Assembly (NCBI GenBank): GCA_003508835.1
Contig: PUFA01000006.1
Location: forward strand, 7,006,001 to 7,070,000
DNA from: Eonycteris spelaea
Lineage: Eukaryota; Chordata; Mammalia; Chiroptera; Pteropodidae
DNA length: 64,000 nt
Direction of reading: 5' to 3'
Shown: positions 11,043 to 21,790 of the stretch, one piece after another
How positions within the stretch are numbered: the first letter of the stretch is position 1
Layout: each line of letters begins with the position of its first letter
Translations under genes and position numbers: made by a program
The notes under the pieces: generated by a model
What the model was told of the DNA's origin: nothing
Database searches by the model: none
Seen by the model: only the letters and a program-made list of their open reading frames with translations

Positions 11043-11369
11043 TTCTCTCCTTTGCCTAGAATCAGAAATGTGACTATTTGCAGATGAGTCTCCACCTGTT
11101 CCTAGATGCTCCATTACTGAGCCCCATTTAGGCCTTTTCAAATTTGAGCAGTACTGTCATCCTTTGATAGAGACCCATCGGAACATAGACACAAAGGTAC
11201 CTTTGTAGCATGTGGAGTAAACAAAACAATTTCCTTTTGAGAAAATGTTTTTCGGGTATTCAGGCTTATAAAATTGTGCCCAAAGATGGAGAAAGTCACA
11301 GGACTGGTTTCTGTGCAGGTAATCGTTTGTTCATAATACTCAATTTCAGTCAGACATAACAGTCCTAGC
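11043..11369. other. Unique non-coding sequence
   Basis: AT-rich, with no recognised repeat signature. Confidence 0.4.
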
Positions 11370-11762
11370 AGTTTAAAAAATAATGTTTATTGTGTTTTGG
11401 ATTATAAAAGTAATATATTCTCATTGTAGAACATTGAGAAATAAGCAGCAGTAATACTTTGGTGTTTTTCCTTCCAGTTTTTCTTTTAACGCTTACATTA
11501 AGAAAAGTCACTATTAAAACATTACATCATAAGCATTTCCTCATTTTAGCAACATGTATTATAAGTATCATTTTAAATGAGTACTTAATATTGGAATATA
11601 TGCTGTATCATAATTTACTCACCTAATTCTCTATGTGAAGCATTTCGGTTGTTTCTTATTCTTTGATATTATTAACAATGCTGTGACTACATCTTCATGC
11701 ATGAAGTTTTGTCTGTTTCTCTGATTATTTCCCCAATATTGATTTCTTTAGAAATTAAGGAG
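11370..11762 (-). mobile_element. Old L1 3' part, fragment A
   Basis: tggattataaaagtaatata, ggtgtttttccttccagttt, acatcataagcatttcctca, ttcggttgtttcttattct and aacaatgctgtgactacatc follow the reverse 3' region of an old L1M-type element. The element resumes at 13535 and again at 14155 after insertions. Confidence 0.75.
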
Positions 11763-11764
11763 CC

Positions 11765-12600
11765 CAATTAAAAAAGGAAGAAACAATTTGAAGAGGTACT
11801 TCACAGGACAAGATCTACAGATCGCCATAAGCTCATGAAAAGTTGTCCAATATCATTACTCATCATAGAAATGCACATTAAAACCACAATGAGATTCTAC
11901 AATACACCGAGTAGGTAAAATTTTTTAAAATGACAGTATCAGGTATTGGCAAAGATATAAAGGAACTGGACTTACACATTGCTGGTGCCATTGAGAATGG
12001 TACAACTGTTTTGGAAAATGGTTTCTACTGAAGTTAAACATGCCTACACTATGACCCAGACATTTCATTTCTAAACATACTCAAGAGAAATGAGTGTTTG
12101 TGTCCATAAAAAGACATATACAAGAATATCCATAGTAGCTCTATTCATCATAGCCCCAAAGTAGAAATAATCTAAATACACATCAGTAGTTAAATGGATA
12201 CATAAATTGCGGTACTTTCATACAATGGAATATTATACAGCAACCAAAAAGAACAAGTGACTGGTGCATGCAACCATACAGATGAATCTCACAGGTGTTA
12301 TGTTGAGTGAAAAAAGCCGGAAAAAGTATTCTGCATGATCTTATCTATATGAAGTTCAAGAACAAGCAAAATAAATCAATGTTTATTAAAATCAGAATGG
12401 TGGTTCTTTTGGGAGGAGATACAAACTGGAAAAGTACATGATGGAAGCTATGAGGTGCTAGAACTATTCCTTATCTTGATCTTGGTGAAGATTACAGGAG
12501 TGTAGAGAAAAGTAAAAAAATTATCAAGCTGTATAATGAAAACAATTACACTTTATATACCTTACTGTGTGCAGGTTATCTTTAAATAAAAAAAAAAAAT
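11765..12600 (+). mobile_element. L1 3' end with poly-A, inserted in an older L1
   Basis: It starts inside the ORF2 C-terminal region (acttcacaggacaagatcta; aatgcacattaaaaccacaa) and continues through tacacattgctggtgcc, ttcatacaatggaatattat, ttatatgaagttcaagaac-type 3' UTR sequence to an A-tail at about 12587-12599. The frame has several stops. It is 5'-truncated and dead, and its orientation is opposite to the host L1. Confidence 0.9.
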
Positions 12601-12794
12601 TAGGGTGGGCTTTTGATGACATCAGAAGGTATTACTGCCAAGAATTCAGAAATGCCAGAACCCAGATTTCCCAGTCAGTACCTTTGAAGATTTAAGGAAG
12701 GAATAAACCAGGAATAACAGCAGAGCTAGGATCAAGTATCACTTTGCTCAAGGTCATGCAAGTCTCCAAAGTCCCCAAATCAGAACTCTAGTAC
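12601..12794. other. Short unassigned segment between L1 tail and MLT2 LTR
   Basis: No recognised family. It may be part of one of the flanking insertions. Confidence 0.3.
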
Positions 12795-13250
12795 AAAGCT
12801 GAGTCAGGGTTCTCTAGAGAAACAGAACATATCCATATGAAGAGATTTATTATAAGAAATTGGCTCATGGAATTATGGAGACTGAGAAGTTCCATGATCT
12901 ACCATCTGCAAGCTGGAGACCCAGGTGGGCTGGTGGTATGATTCCGTCCAAATCCAAAGGCCTGAGAAGCAAGAGCGCCAAGAGCAGGAGAAGATCGATG
13001 TCCCAGCTCAAGCAATCAGGCAGGGAGGGCTCAATTCTTCCTTCCTCCATCTTTTGTTCTGTTCAGGCCCTCAGCGGGTTGGATGATGCCCATCTACACT
13101 GGGGAGGGCAAACCATTTTATTGAGCTCACCAATTAAGACGCTAATTTCATCTATACACACTTGCACAAATACACCCCAAAATAATGTTTAGCGAAATAT
13201 GGGCACCCTGTAATCCAGTCAAGTTGACACATAGAATTAACCATCTCAGG
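12795..13250 (-). mobile_element. MLT2-type LTR (ERVL)
   Basis: tgagtcagggttctctagag at 12801-12820, agagatttattataagaaat, gcaagctggagacccaggtg, tcaggccctcagcgggttgg, taatgtttagcgaaatatgg and caagttgacacatagaatta give the full reverse MLT2 order, about 455 bp. The A-rich end marks an AATAAA-type signal on the minus strand. It is a solo LTR of an ancient ERVL. Confidence 0.9.
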
Positions 13251-13534
13251 GTACATGGCTTAGGCTTGAGGCTCAAGTGGGGCCAAATACTCCCTTTCTC
13301 CTTAGATCTAGGTTTTGCGAGCAACATCCTCACTAACTTCTTCCACAGGTAGAGGCAGGAAGTACCATCAAGCGCATGTCACAGAAATGCTGGCTTTCAT
13401 GGACAATAACTCCCATCTGCTAATGGACATGAACTGATTGACACCTCATACTCTGATCAATCAGATGGTGACTTCTTCTTTGTTGAGTGCAGCAGGAAAT
13501 GTCTGTCATGTGGGCAGTGACTGAAGCATTTCTT
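13251..13534. other. Unassigned segment between MLT2 LTR and L1 fragment B
   Basis: It could be internal ERVL sequence or the host L1 decayed beyond recognition. No open frame supports either. Confidence 0.3.
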
Positions 13535-13665
13535 CCCACCTCAAGATTTTTGTCAAATTGTCTTCCAGGAAGAGTGTATCAATTTCCACTCTTACCAACA
13601 GTACACAGGAAAGCATACCTCACCACATCTTTGCCAGAACTGAGTATTATTATTTTGTCAGGCAG
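13535..13665 (-). mobile_element. Old L1, fragment B
   Basis: tcaaattgtcttccaggaag, tatcaatttccactcttacc, catctttgccagaactgagt and attattattttgtcag continue the reverse L1 directly 5' of fragment A in element order. Confidence 0.75.
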
Positions 13666-14154
13666 GCAATGGAACTTCAAGGTGCTCACCTTGGACACCA
13701 TCTTCAGAACTTGTTTTTTCCTACCTAAGTAGTTCTGACTGATGCCTGGCTGGGTAAATGAAACTAGTCACTTCAACCACAAGGGATTGGGGAAAGACAC
13801 CAAAGCTATCCCTGAGCACGAGGACAGAGACAGTGTATTGGAGCCCAGGGTAGGGGCTCCTGATGGGTGGAGTACCCATCAAGTTCTCTCTCTGGCACCC
13901 ACCTGAATGGTACCCAGAAGGCAGGTGGTTGGAGCTCAGCTGCATCCCAGAGCAGTCTGAACTATTTTTTTCTGTTTCCACTGGCCTTTGTGCCCACAGT
14001 GGCCAAAAAGATGGTTCCCTTGTACCCTGGTGTCTTGATAAACCCCAACAGCAAAGAAATCTGCTTGGGGTCTTGTCTTTGCCTCCCTAAAGACCCAGGC
14101 TAACATGATCATTTTTTTTTCCCATCCAAAACCTTTTCTTATTTGACTACAAAA
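13666..14154. mobile_element. Unassigned insertion-like segment in the old L1
   Basis: L1 matching stops at about 13665 and resumes in register at about 14155, so these 490 bp look inserted. I do not recognise the sequence, which carries an 8-T run near its right end. Its 75-86 codon frames show no domain. Confidence 0.35.
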
Positions 14155-14290
14155 AAATTGTGCCATGGTTGTTGTAATTGATATTTTTTTGACTACTAGT
14201 GAGGTTACATCTTTCTTCCTAGGTTTACTGGCCATTTGTTCCTCTATTTCTGTGGACTTGCTGTTTATGTCCTTGGCTAAAAATCTCCCC
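14155..14290 (-). mobile_element. Old L1, fragment C
   Basis: gactactagtgaggttacat, tttactggccatttgttcct and gtttatgtccttggct are the next L1 block in reverse order after fragment B. Confidence 0.75.
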
Positions 14291-14640
14291 TGGGTATTTC
14301 CTGGTGGTTCTGACCAGCCTCAACAGAGTCCCTTTTGCTGGTTGGGGTGTGTTCTTCATCGGTATAGACCTCTTATGAGTGTGCATAGATACATTTTTGT
14401 TGTTGGCGGTAGCACTTGGCATTTTTTGTCTATAAGTATTTTCCTGGGAAGCTGTGTCAGCCCTGCAATTAGCTCCCTCAATCAGGAAAGTAGCTCATCG
14501 TGAGATTAGACACAACTCAGTGGCTGATTGCTGGGAATTTGGGAGAGAGCTGGCGGGCAATAATCTCCCACTTTCTCTCTTTCTCTGTGTTTCTTTTCCT
14601 TTTTCCATTTTAAATAACAGCTTGATTGTAAAGAGGAATG
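14291..14640. other. Unique or highly decayed sequence
   Basis: 14291-14450 could be more of the old L1. 14455-14640 is AT-rich, unique-looking and non-coding. Confidence 0.3.
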
Positions 14641-15019
14641 ATTCACTACTCGAGATTTTTTCTGCAACTTCGTGGGGACGTTCAGAGAAAAGAACTACCT
14701 TTCTTCTTTCGCATCCCTCGCTCAGTCCCAGATCTCTTCTGTCCCAGTTACTCCTGTGCAAAAGCAGGAAGAGGGAAAAAGAATGCAGCTGGGCCCTCCC
14801 CACACTGCCCCGGGAAAACCAGATGGCCTCTCTCACTCTGACCCTTGCTCTGGGAACCCACTTCCTAATTGCAAATCTCTTCCTAAAAACCCTCTCCATC
14901 CAGCTCCAGGACCTTACTGTCAAAAAATGCTTCCTATTTCTAACTCCTGTCCCTCATACTGAATTTCATTTTATTTGGTCCTCAAGGCTATTCCTTATCT
15001 TCTCCGATGCCTTCCTCTG
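14641..15019. other. Unique sequence, no gene recognised
   Basis: It is crossed by open frames of 228 (+, 14454-15140) and 142 codons (-, 14495-14923). Both are Ser/Leu/Phe- or Arg-biased, run into a pyrimidine tract and show no domain, so they are not called. Confidence 0.35.
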
Positions 15020-15135
15020 CAATACTGGCCAGGTTCCCGTCCCTCCCTTCCTGCCTTCCTGCCTCCTTCCCTTTTTCTCTCTCCACTTTCTCCCTTTCTC
15101 CCTCAGTCTCTTTCATTTCTTTCTCTCCTTCTCCA
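15020..15135. repeat. CT-rich low-complexity tract
   Basis: ccttcctgccttcctgcctc and a following run of ctttctccctttctccctc motifs form a pyrimidine-rich stretch of about 115 bp. Confidence 0.85.
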
Positions 15136-15765
15136 GCTAATATTTATTAAGAACCTACCATATGTCATGCATTGTTCTAGGCATGGAGGTTAAACATCGA
15201 ACAAACTAGATGCAATCCCTGCCCTCATGAAGCTTACATTCTACTTGGGGAACAAGGCAGCAATAAAAAAATATACACACACATTTATATTGTAATGGCA
15301 GGTAGTGATCAAGTCAATGGAAAAAGGCAGAACAAGAAGATAAATAGCAACAAGGTACGTGGTTTTGTGGTGGTCAGCGATAGCCTCTCTGAGGAGGTAA
15401 CTCTTAGCAGAGAGCTGAAAGAGGTGAGGGAGAGGGTCACATGGACATCTGTGGAGAAGAGTGTTCCAGATGCGGGAGCAGCAAGTACAAAGGCCCTGAG
15501 GTAGGAGCATCCTGATGTGTTATGGCAGGAGCATCTTAAGTGAAGGGTAGAGATTTGGCAATGAGGCCAGAGATGGGCAAGGAAGAGGTCATGCAGAGCC
15601 TAGCAGACCATGATGAAGACTTGTTTTTTTTTATTCTAAATAGAATAAGAAGCTACTGACAGTTTTTGAGCAAAGGAGTGCCATGATCGGACTTTGGTTT
15701 TTAAAGCCTCATCGGGCTGCTCTCTGCTGATTAGACTGTACAGGGGCAAGAGTGAAAGAAGGGAA
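15136..15765 (-). mobile_element. L2 3' region, long reverse copy
   Basis: One of the longest repeats in the window: ctaatatttattaagaacct, tgccctcatgaagcttacat, gcctctctgaggaggtaact, gaagagtgttccagatgcgg, gtacaaaggccctgaggtag, tttttgagcaaaggagtgcc and cagggg-caagagtgaaag follow L2 in reverse for about 630 bp. Confidence 0.9.
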
Positions 15766-16309
15766 ATAACCCAAATAATCCTTTTTCTCTCAGTGAAATA
15801 ATCCCCTCCCTCCAGGTGACAGCAGGGAGCAAATTCAGCTGGAAGCGTCACAGGCAGCTCAGCAACTGTTCAGTGAGGCAAAGCCCAGATGCCACCAAGG
15901 TGTAATTCGTCTTTTACAAAGTAAGGAGTTAAAAGGACAGATGATAAAATTCAGCCTCATGTTTTTTTTATTTTTTATTTTTTATAAGCCTCTACTGATT
16001 TTTTTCCTCTTTCAGATGTTTTGTTGATCAAATTATATTCTTGACATTTTGGGGACCTTCTATGTTTTCCCAAATGCTGCCTAATGATGCCACAGTGCAA
16101 TTAAGACTAATTTGTTGGCAGAAATAATGGGAAGTTGTTCAGTTCTACAAAAGAACAAACCTCAGAGCTCTTATTATTATTATCCTTATTATTGAGGCCA
16201 TTATTATTGCTAGAAGCATGTGTCAGGCTGAAAGGAGCAGCAGGGAAGATGAAAAACATCTGGGAAGGGAAAAGAGGGTGCCCCTAAGGAAATCAAAGCA
16301 TTTGGAGTC
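15766..16309. other. Unique sequence with AT-rich low-complexity runs
   Basis: It includes a T-rich run (15961-15985), TTA/ATT repeats (16171-16211) and an AT-rich unique block at 16040-16145 with no repeat signature. No gene is seen. Confidence 0.4.
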
Positions 16310-16465
16310 AAACTTCTAGAGTTCAGATCGCACCTGAACCACCTGCTCGTTGTGTGACCTTGGACAAGTGATAACCTCATGAAGGCTCGGTTCCCTCATC
16401 TGTAAGTTGGATATATTTAATATTACCTACATCATCGGATTTTAAATCAGTGCTGGAGAGGGTAT
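16310..16465 (+). mobile_element. MIR SINE, 3' part missing
   Basis: tgtgtgaccttggacaagtg, ggttccctcatctgtaag and attacctacatcatcgg are MIR. It stops where an LTR-like segment begins at 16466. I could not find the rest of this MIR on the far side. Confidence 0.8.
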
Positions 16466-16862
16466 TGTATTATTTAGGATTAAGTTTGTTTGTGACAAAC
16501 TCAAATTAATAGTGGCTTAAATAAATAGTGGTTTATTTCTTTTTTACCTACAAGTCTGATGTAGCCAATGCAAGGCTGGTGTCAAGTCTACTCTGTCAAG
16601 TCCTCAAGTACTCAGGCTCTTTCTAGTTCCCTGGTCTAAAATAGTGGCCAAAGCTCCATTCGTCGTCCCTACTGTCTAGGCAGCAGGATGAAGGGTGACA
16701 AAGATGGATCAAAGGACACATGCCAGCTGTCTTTAAGGAAGGTGCTCGAAAGCGACCACGTGACACTTTTACTTACATCTCATTTAGCTAGAACTTAGTC
16801 ACATGGCCATACCTAGTGGCAAGGGATGCTGGGAAATGTAGTTTATATTCTATTCTGGGAGG
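16466..16862 (-). mobile_element. LTR-like repeat similar to the one at 9741-10155
   Basis: It starts TGTATTATTTAGG, has aatagtggcttaaataaata and the tail gtcacatggccatacctagt and aagggatgctgggaaatgta. It looks like a reverse-oriented MaLR/ERVL-class solo LTR. The subfamily is not identified and the right end is approximate. Confidence 0.5.
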
Positions 16863-17229
16863 ACTTTTTTTTCCAGCTAAAAATGGGGATTCCAATACAA
16901 TAGAAAAAAGAGAGACTGGCTATTAGGAGATAAGTGGAGGCCTCTCCCACAGGTGGCCCTAGAGGAAGGAAAGGTAGAGAGAGAGGCCCGGACACCACCC
17001 CAAATATCAGATTTTATTTTTCTTTCTCTCTCTCTCTTCCATAGTCAGTCAACCACCAAATCCTGTTGTCTCTACATCCTAAAATTCTTTTCAATCCACC
17101 CTCTCCCCTGGTCTCCCTGGAAATAGCCCTAGTTCAGACTTCAAGGTCACTCAGTAGGACCATTGCAATGGTTCCTCACCAACCTTCTTGCCAACCTGTG
17201 GTTTTTTCTCTTTACTAATGTGTTGTCCA
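16863..17229. other. Unique sequence
   Basis: Contains a short CT-rich stretch (17020-17040). No gene is recognised. Confidence 0.35.
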
Positions 17230-17530
17230 TGACTGAGATCCAATGCGGTCCTCACTGCCTATAAGATAAAATCCAACCTCCGGAGCTCAGCCTTCAAAGC
17301 CCTTCAGGACGGTCCCCAATTTCTCATTGCTTCGGTTCAAATATCCTTCCTGGCAGCCAAGCAGAATATTTTGCTGTTAGCTGAATAAGCCACACCCTCT
17401 GTCTTTGAAGCTGCTCTTTTCTCTACCCTTTCTCTCTGTTCTGCTTGAAAAGCTCCTATTCGTGCTTTAAAACCCACATCAAATATCCCCTCCCTGTGAA
17501 GTTATAAAGAATGTGTCACTCATTTGACTG
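17230..17530 (+). mobile_element. L2 fragment
   Basis: taagataaaatccaacctcc, ttcaaagcccttcaggacgg, ctgctcttttctctaccc and cccacatcaaatatcccctc follow L2 + strand order. The 3' terminal part seems to resume at 17985. Confidence 0.75.
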
Positions 17531-17984
17531 TCCCCAAATCCACCCCTTTCTCTTCTCCGCTATCATGGGGAGGTGGGGGGCGGGGTCGGGGAGCAGATGG
17601 CTGACTCCTGGTGAGCTGTCTTTTGTCTGGGTTTGGCTTGTGAGAGGCACTGGCAGGAGACTGAAGGATGGAAGGGAGAAGCTGGAGCATTTTTCTTTTT
17701 CTTTGCCTGGGGCAGCATCTCTGGCAGCAGCCACATGTCCTGCCAGATACTAGATAGTAGCTCTCTCCAGGGTCTCACTCCTTGCAGGGCAACTCTGGTT
17801 TCTGGGATCTAGTAAAATCATTTCTTCTCACTGGCCATTTCATTCGTAGGGGTGCCGGTGGCTTCCTGCTGTTGCTAATTTTTAGATGGTGCTAATTTGA
17901 CCTCTCAACTCCTCCATCACCTATGTAACCAATCCCCTGAATTAAATTTCCACAGGGTGAAACACTTGGAATGGTTTCTGTTTT
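17531..17984. other. Unassigned segment between L2 parts
   Basis: G-rich at 17570-17600 (gggaggtggggggcggggtc). It may be an insertion in L2 or decayed L2. No gene is seen. Confidence 0.3.
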
Positions 17985-18185
17985 CTTAACCAGACTGTGA
18001 TTCAAGTGCCTGGCACAGTGCTTGACACAAGTATGTGTTCAGTAAATAGCTGTTGAATGAATACATGAATGGGTTTTCTCCCACCTCCTCTAACCATGGG
18101 CTCCCTTGCTCCTAGGTCACTGATTTATTACAGTATTCATTGCACTTGTTGGTTGACTCATCTGTCTCCCCCATGAGACACGGCT
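17985..18185 (+). mobile_element. L2 3' terminal fragments
   Basis: agtgcctggcacagtgcttg and gtaaatagctgttgaatgaa at 18006-18060 are the L2 end. 18110-18185 (ctgtctcccccatgagacac) looks like an L2 piece lying just upstream in the consensus, so order is disturbed. Confidence 0.6.
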
Positions 18186-18800
18186 GGTTGCTGGGATGCA
18201 GACATGAGAGTCCAGGCATCTGACTCTTGATGATGTTTTTCCACTTTCTGCATCTAAGAGCTGGGAAGGAAAGGAAAGGAAAATAGAACTGAGAGGGGTG
18301 GAGGTTCTCTATGGTCTCTCTGCCTCTCTTATTTTAAACACAGGGCCTTGCTTCTGGGTTCAGGCAAGGATTTATGAGTGTGTTTAGGCAGTAACACAAG
18401 GGGACCTTTGACGAGAAATGTTCCCTGTCACGCTCTGACAGCCTATATGGAGGGAGGCAGCTGAAAACATCAGAAAGGAGATTTTTCTTGAGCTGGTAGA
18501 GGCTCTCAGCCCAACCCCTGCCACCCCTCTAAATGCCACCTGGAAATGCTTGAGAAAAGAGGGAGGCTCCTGTCTTTCGGGTGGGATGGTGCTGTATCAG
18601 AGAGGGAGCACTGGGATGAATGTTCTCAGATTTCAGTGTGGGCTTCCCTGAAGACAGAGCAAGGCAAGGGCTTTGAATAGCAGTTGAAAGATTCGGATTA
18701 GACATGGGGAGAAACTGTCACTGCATCCTTGATGGTGATACGAAGGTAGACTCAGGTGCAGAACCTCGTTAGTAAAATCTCCGACGAGTCCCCCATTTTC
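18186..18800. other. Unique non-coding sequence
   Basis: No repeat or gene is recognised. Confidence 0.4.
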
Positions 18801-19238
18801 TCCACTCCCGCTACACTGGGCTTCATTTTGTTTCTTGGACATGCCTCAGGGCCTTTGTACTCACTCACTGTCTCCCGTGCCTTGCCTGCCCTTCCCCCTC
18901 ATACTGAATCCCTCTTATTCAGATCTTAGTTCACATGTCACGCCCTCAAGGAGGCCTCCCTTGACCACTTCATCCCAAGTGGCTAGACCCCATCAGTTAC
19001 TCTCGAACCCTTGCCTGGTTGTATTTCTTTATTGAATTGATCACTATTTGTACTACTGTATTTCTTTATTTCCATTATCTGTTCATTTTTCATCTGAACC
19101 TGCTAGATTATAAACGTCAGAAAGGCAGGAATCTTTTCTATTGTTTTTCCCACTCAGAACTGACACCCAGGACAGTTCCCGGCCCATAGGGGGCACTCAC
19201 TAATGATTTTTTGAATGAATGAGTAAATTAATTAAAAT
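18801..19238 (+). mobile_element. L2 3' end
   Basis: ctcagggcctttgtactcac, ttcacatgtcacgccctcaa, ggaggcctcccttgacca, attataaacgtcagaaagg and gggggcactcactaatgatt give a nearly full L2 3' end. Confidence 0.9.
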
Positions 19239-19364
19239 GCCTAAATAAACTAGTTCTTATGGCCCAGAAATGGCCCTGGGTGTGGTTAGCTGAGGTGAGT
19301 CTGGGAGATCTTTTAAGGGGAGGGGAGAGAAGGGGCATAATACTGGACTCTGGATCACAGATTG

Positions 19365-19462
19365 ATGAAGGATTAAATGACATAATGTGCAAAGCACTTA
19401 GCACAGGGCCTGGCACATTATCAAGGGCTCGGTAAACGCTGGCAGCTGTTGGGATCAGATGC
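19365..19462 (+). mobile_element. MIR 3' fragment
   Basis: aggattaaatgacataatg, aaagcacttagcacaggg and cctggcacattatcaagggc form the MIR 3' half. The head is absent. Confidence 0.75.
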
Positions 19463-19664
19463 GCTCCAGTTTGCTCCATATGGAAACCCTCCTGAGAGCT
19501 AGGAGTGCTGTCTGGGCTGAAGATGGCTGAGTACTAGGCCTGGGCTCGAGGTTGCCTGAGCTGGCATTACAGTAGAGGCTGCTGGGCTGAAGGCCAGGGG
19601 GCAGCTTGTTCCTTGGGCAGGGAAAGGCTGCCTATACCGTCTCTGGGCCTCTGAGGACATGGTA
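19463..19664. other. Unique sequence
   Basis: Nothing recognised. Confidence 0.3.
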
Positions 19665-19945
19665 GACAGACAAATAATATAGTTGCTGATATTGACTGTG
19701 GACTCTGGAGCCAGCTGCCTGAATTTGAATCCTGGCTTTCCTGTTTACTAACCTGGCAGGTTAGTTAACCTCCCTTTACCTCTGTTTTCCCAGGTGTGGA
19801 GTTGGGTCAATAACAACACCTTCCTCACAGGACCGCTCAGCTCTGTGAGGATTTCCGAGTACAGGTAAAGCAGTTAGACCCATGCCTAAGTGGGAGATAG
19901 GAAGGGGCTATTAACATCAATATCAACAGCAACGATGTTATTCTT
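19665..19945 (+). mobile_element. MIR SINE, near full length
   Basis: gactctggagccagctgcc, ttgaatcctggctttcctg, ccaggtgtggagttgggtca and tgcctaagtgggagatagg span from the tRNA-derived head to the 3' tail. Confidence 0.85.
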
Positions 19946-19955
19946 AATTCTCCAG

Positions 19956-20232
19956 GTATTGGGCTGAGTTGTGTCTTCCCACCAGAACTCATTTGTCGAA
20001 GTCCTAACCCTTCGTACCTCAAACGACTGTATTTGGAGGAAGGCCCTTTAAAGAGAACACAGTGAGAAGTCATCTGCAAGCCAAGGAGAGAGGCCCCAGG
20101 AGAAGCTAGACCTGCTGCCACTTAGATCTTGGACTTCTGGCCTCCGGAACTGTGAGAAAATACATATAGTTCTGTTGGTGAAGCTCCCCAGTCTGTGGTA
20201 TTTTGTTATGGCCGTCTGAGCAAACTAAAACG
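19956..20232 (+). mobile_element. MLT1-type LTR (ERVL-MaLR)
   Basis: ctgagttgtgtcttcccacc, gtcctaacccttcgtacct, tgtatttggaggaaggccc, atcttggacttctggcctc, ggaactgtgagaaaatacat and ggtattttgttatggccgtc are the MLT1 LTR in + orientation, with a roughly 100-bp internal deletion relative to full copies. It is a solo LTR. Confidence 0.9.
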
Positions 20233-21478
20233 GGGCCAGGAAACTCAGAGGCGCAGAGAACTGAGCTGCATGTTCTCACCCTCTGGAATATCCCATCTGT
20301 GGTGCAGTCTAGGCCTCCCTTTGCCTGGACCTCCCTGAACCCACCTGCAGCTCCCCAGGGGTCAGCCCTCCCTCCCTCCTGCCTGACGGTCATCAATGAT
20401 ACAGCAACAGGTCCATCAGCTGCCCTGTCTGTGACTTGCTCATTGAGTCAGAGCAGTGCAAAGGAGGCCGAGGTCAGCTTTTGAGATCTGTTCCTGGTAA
20501 CGAGAAAGCAAACGAGCAAGAAGGCTGCCTGCCTGGGCACCTCTGCAAACACAAGCTCTTGACCATCACTCTATGGACCAGGATCAAGCTCAGTTCTTTC
20601 CAAGGATGCTGTCAGATTATTCTGCTTCAGTTGCGAGGATGCCCTGAGGAGACTGAGTGGAAGAATGTAGCTGACTCGCACTAACTCTCCCCAGGCCCAG
20701 ACTGGGGACATAGCTTGTAGCTCCCATCCCTTCCCTGGCGGGGCAGCTGCAGCATCCAAGGGAAGGGCTCCTCAGACTGAGAGACTCTCAAAAAGCTAGC
20801 CTGTAGGGCCCTTAGAGGCATCCTGTTTTACAGATGAGAAAATAGAGTTCCCCAAGAATGCCAGTTGGTTCTAACATACTAGGAATATGGCTTAGTTTCA
20901 GGGCAGTGATAAACTAGAGAGGGTTCACAGTGGAAGGCAGGATAGGAAAGGAGCTTGAAACCCTATGAGATTGTAGGATCAAGGGAAGAAACAGACAGTT
21001 CAGCCTGGAGAAAGTCGTACAATGCAGAAGGGTTGCTGAGGGCCAGAAGGAGCTGATAGGAAATTTGGGGGGGGGCCCTCAAGAAAGAGCAGGATGGTTT
21101 GTAAAACGTAAGAGAGTCTTTTCCACAAAAGAATCATAAACTTGGATTCCAACAGGCAGTCTTCACCCCCTTCCATTCTACCCCATCACCCCAACTCCCA
21201 CCTCTGCCTTAACCCTTGGAGTTTTATAGTCCCCTTCTGTAGTCAGAGCCAATCCCCGAGGAGCAGGCAAGGAATAGGCCCATCCGATTGGAACAAAAAG
21301 TGCCTCAAGGCGGGGCCAAGTAGTTGACTGCCTGGAAGGGCGCCTGCCTGGGCCCAAATGTGGCTGCAGAGAGAGGCCAAGCGCTGGCTGCAGGGCAGGG
21401 TGGGCAGAGGCTCTGTAGCAGCTGGTCAGCCGGGGGCCTTTGGCAGTGGCTCTAGCTCTGCCCAGCTGGTGAAGTGAT
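20233..21478. other. Mostly unique sequence
   Basis: A short MIR-like piece lies at 20800-20870 (ttttacagatgagaaaatag). A G-run (ttgggggggggg) is at 21066-21077. No gene is recognised. Confidence 0.35.
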
Positions 21479-21479
21479 G

Positions 21480-21790
21480 CTCTCCTCTGATTGAGCTAAT
21501 TATGCTGATTGAATTTCCTCCTTCTCTCTCTCTTCAGTGCCTCCTCCTGCCTTCTCCTCTCTCCTGTCTCTCCCCTCCTATCTCCCTTCAGAGAGAAAGG
21601 GAAAGGTTTCCTTAATGTGACTGGTAATTGTTATGCACACAGTGTCAGATGTTAATGCGGGCCGTGATTGACAGCTAATCAGCCCATCAGCTGTACAAAA
21701 AGAGTGAATAACTCAGTAATTTGATTTCCCCTGATTCCCCTGCGTGGGATGGCAGGAAAGTCTAAATTAGCAATCAGGGAGCCTGTGGCA
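21480..21790. promoter_or_regulatory. Candidate enhancer with exact PBX-PREP/MEIS decamer
   Basis: The unique block carries a homeodomain site TAATTA (21497-21502), the exact PBX-PREP/MEIS consensus TGATTGACAG (21665-21674), then CTAATCAG and an E-box CAGCTG (21688-21693), and further AT-rich cores to about 21780. A pyrimidine tract lies at 21520-21590. Such spacing is typical of developmental enhancers; conservation is not testable here. Confidence 0.4.

Noticed and set aside
14454..15140. 228-codon open frame on the plus strand
   Set aside because: Ser/Leu/Phe bias from a pyrimidine-rich region and no domain; the end is a simple CT-rich tract.
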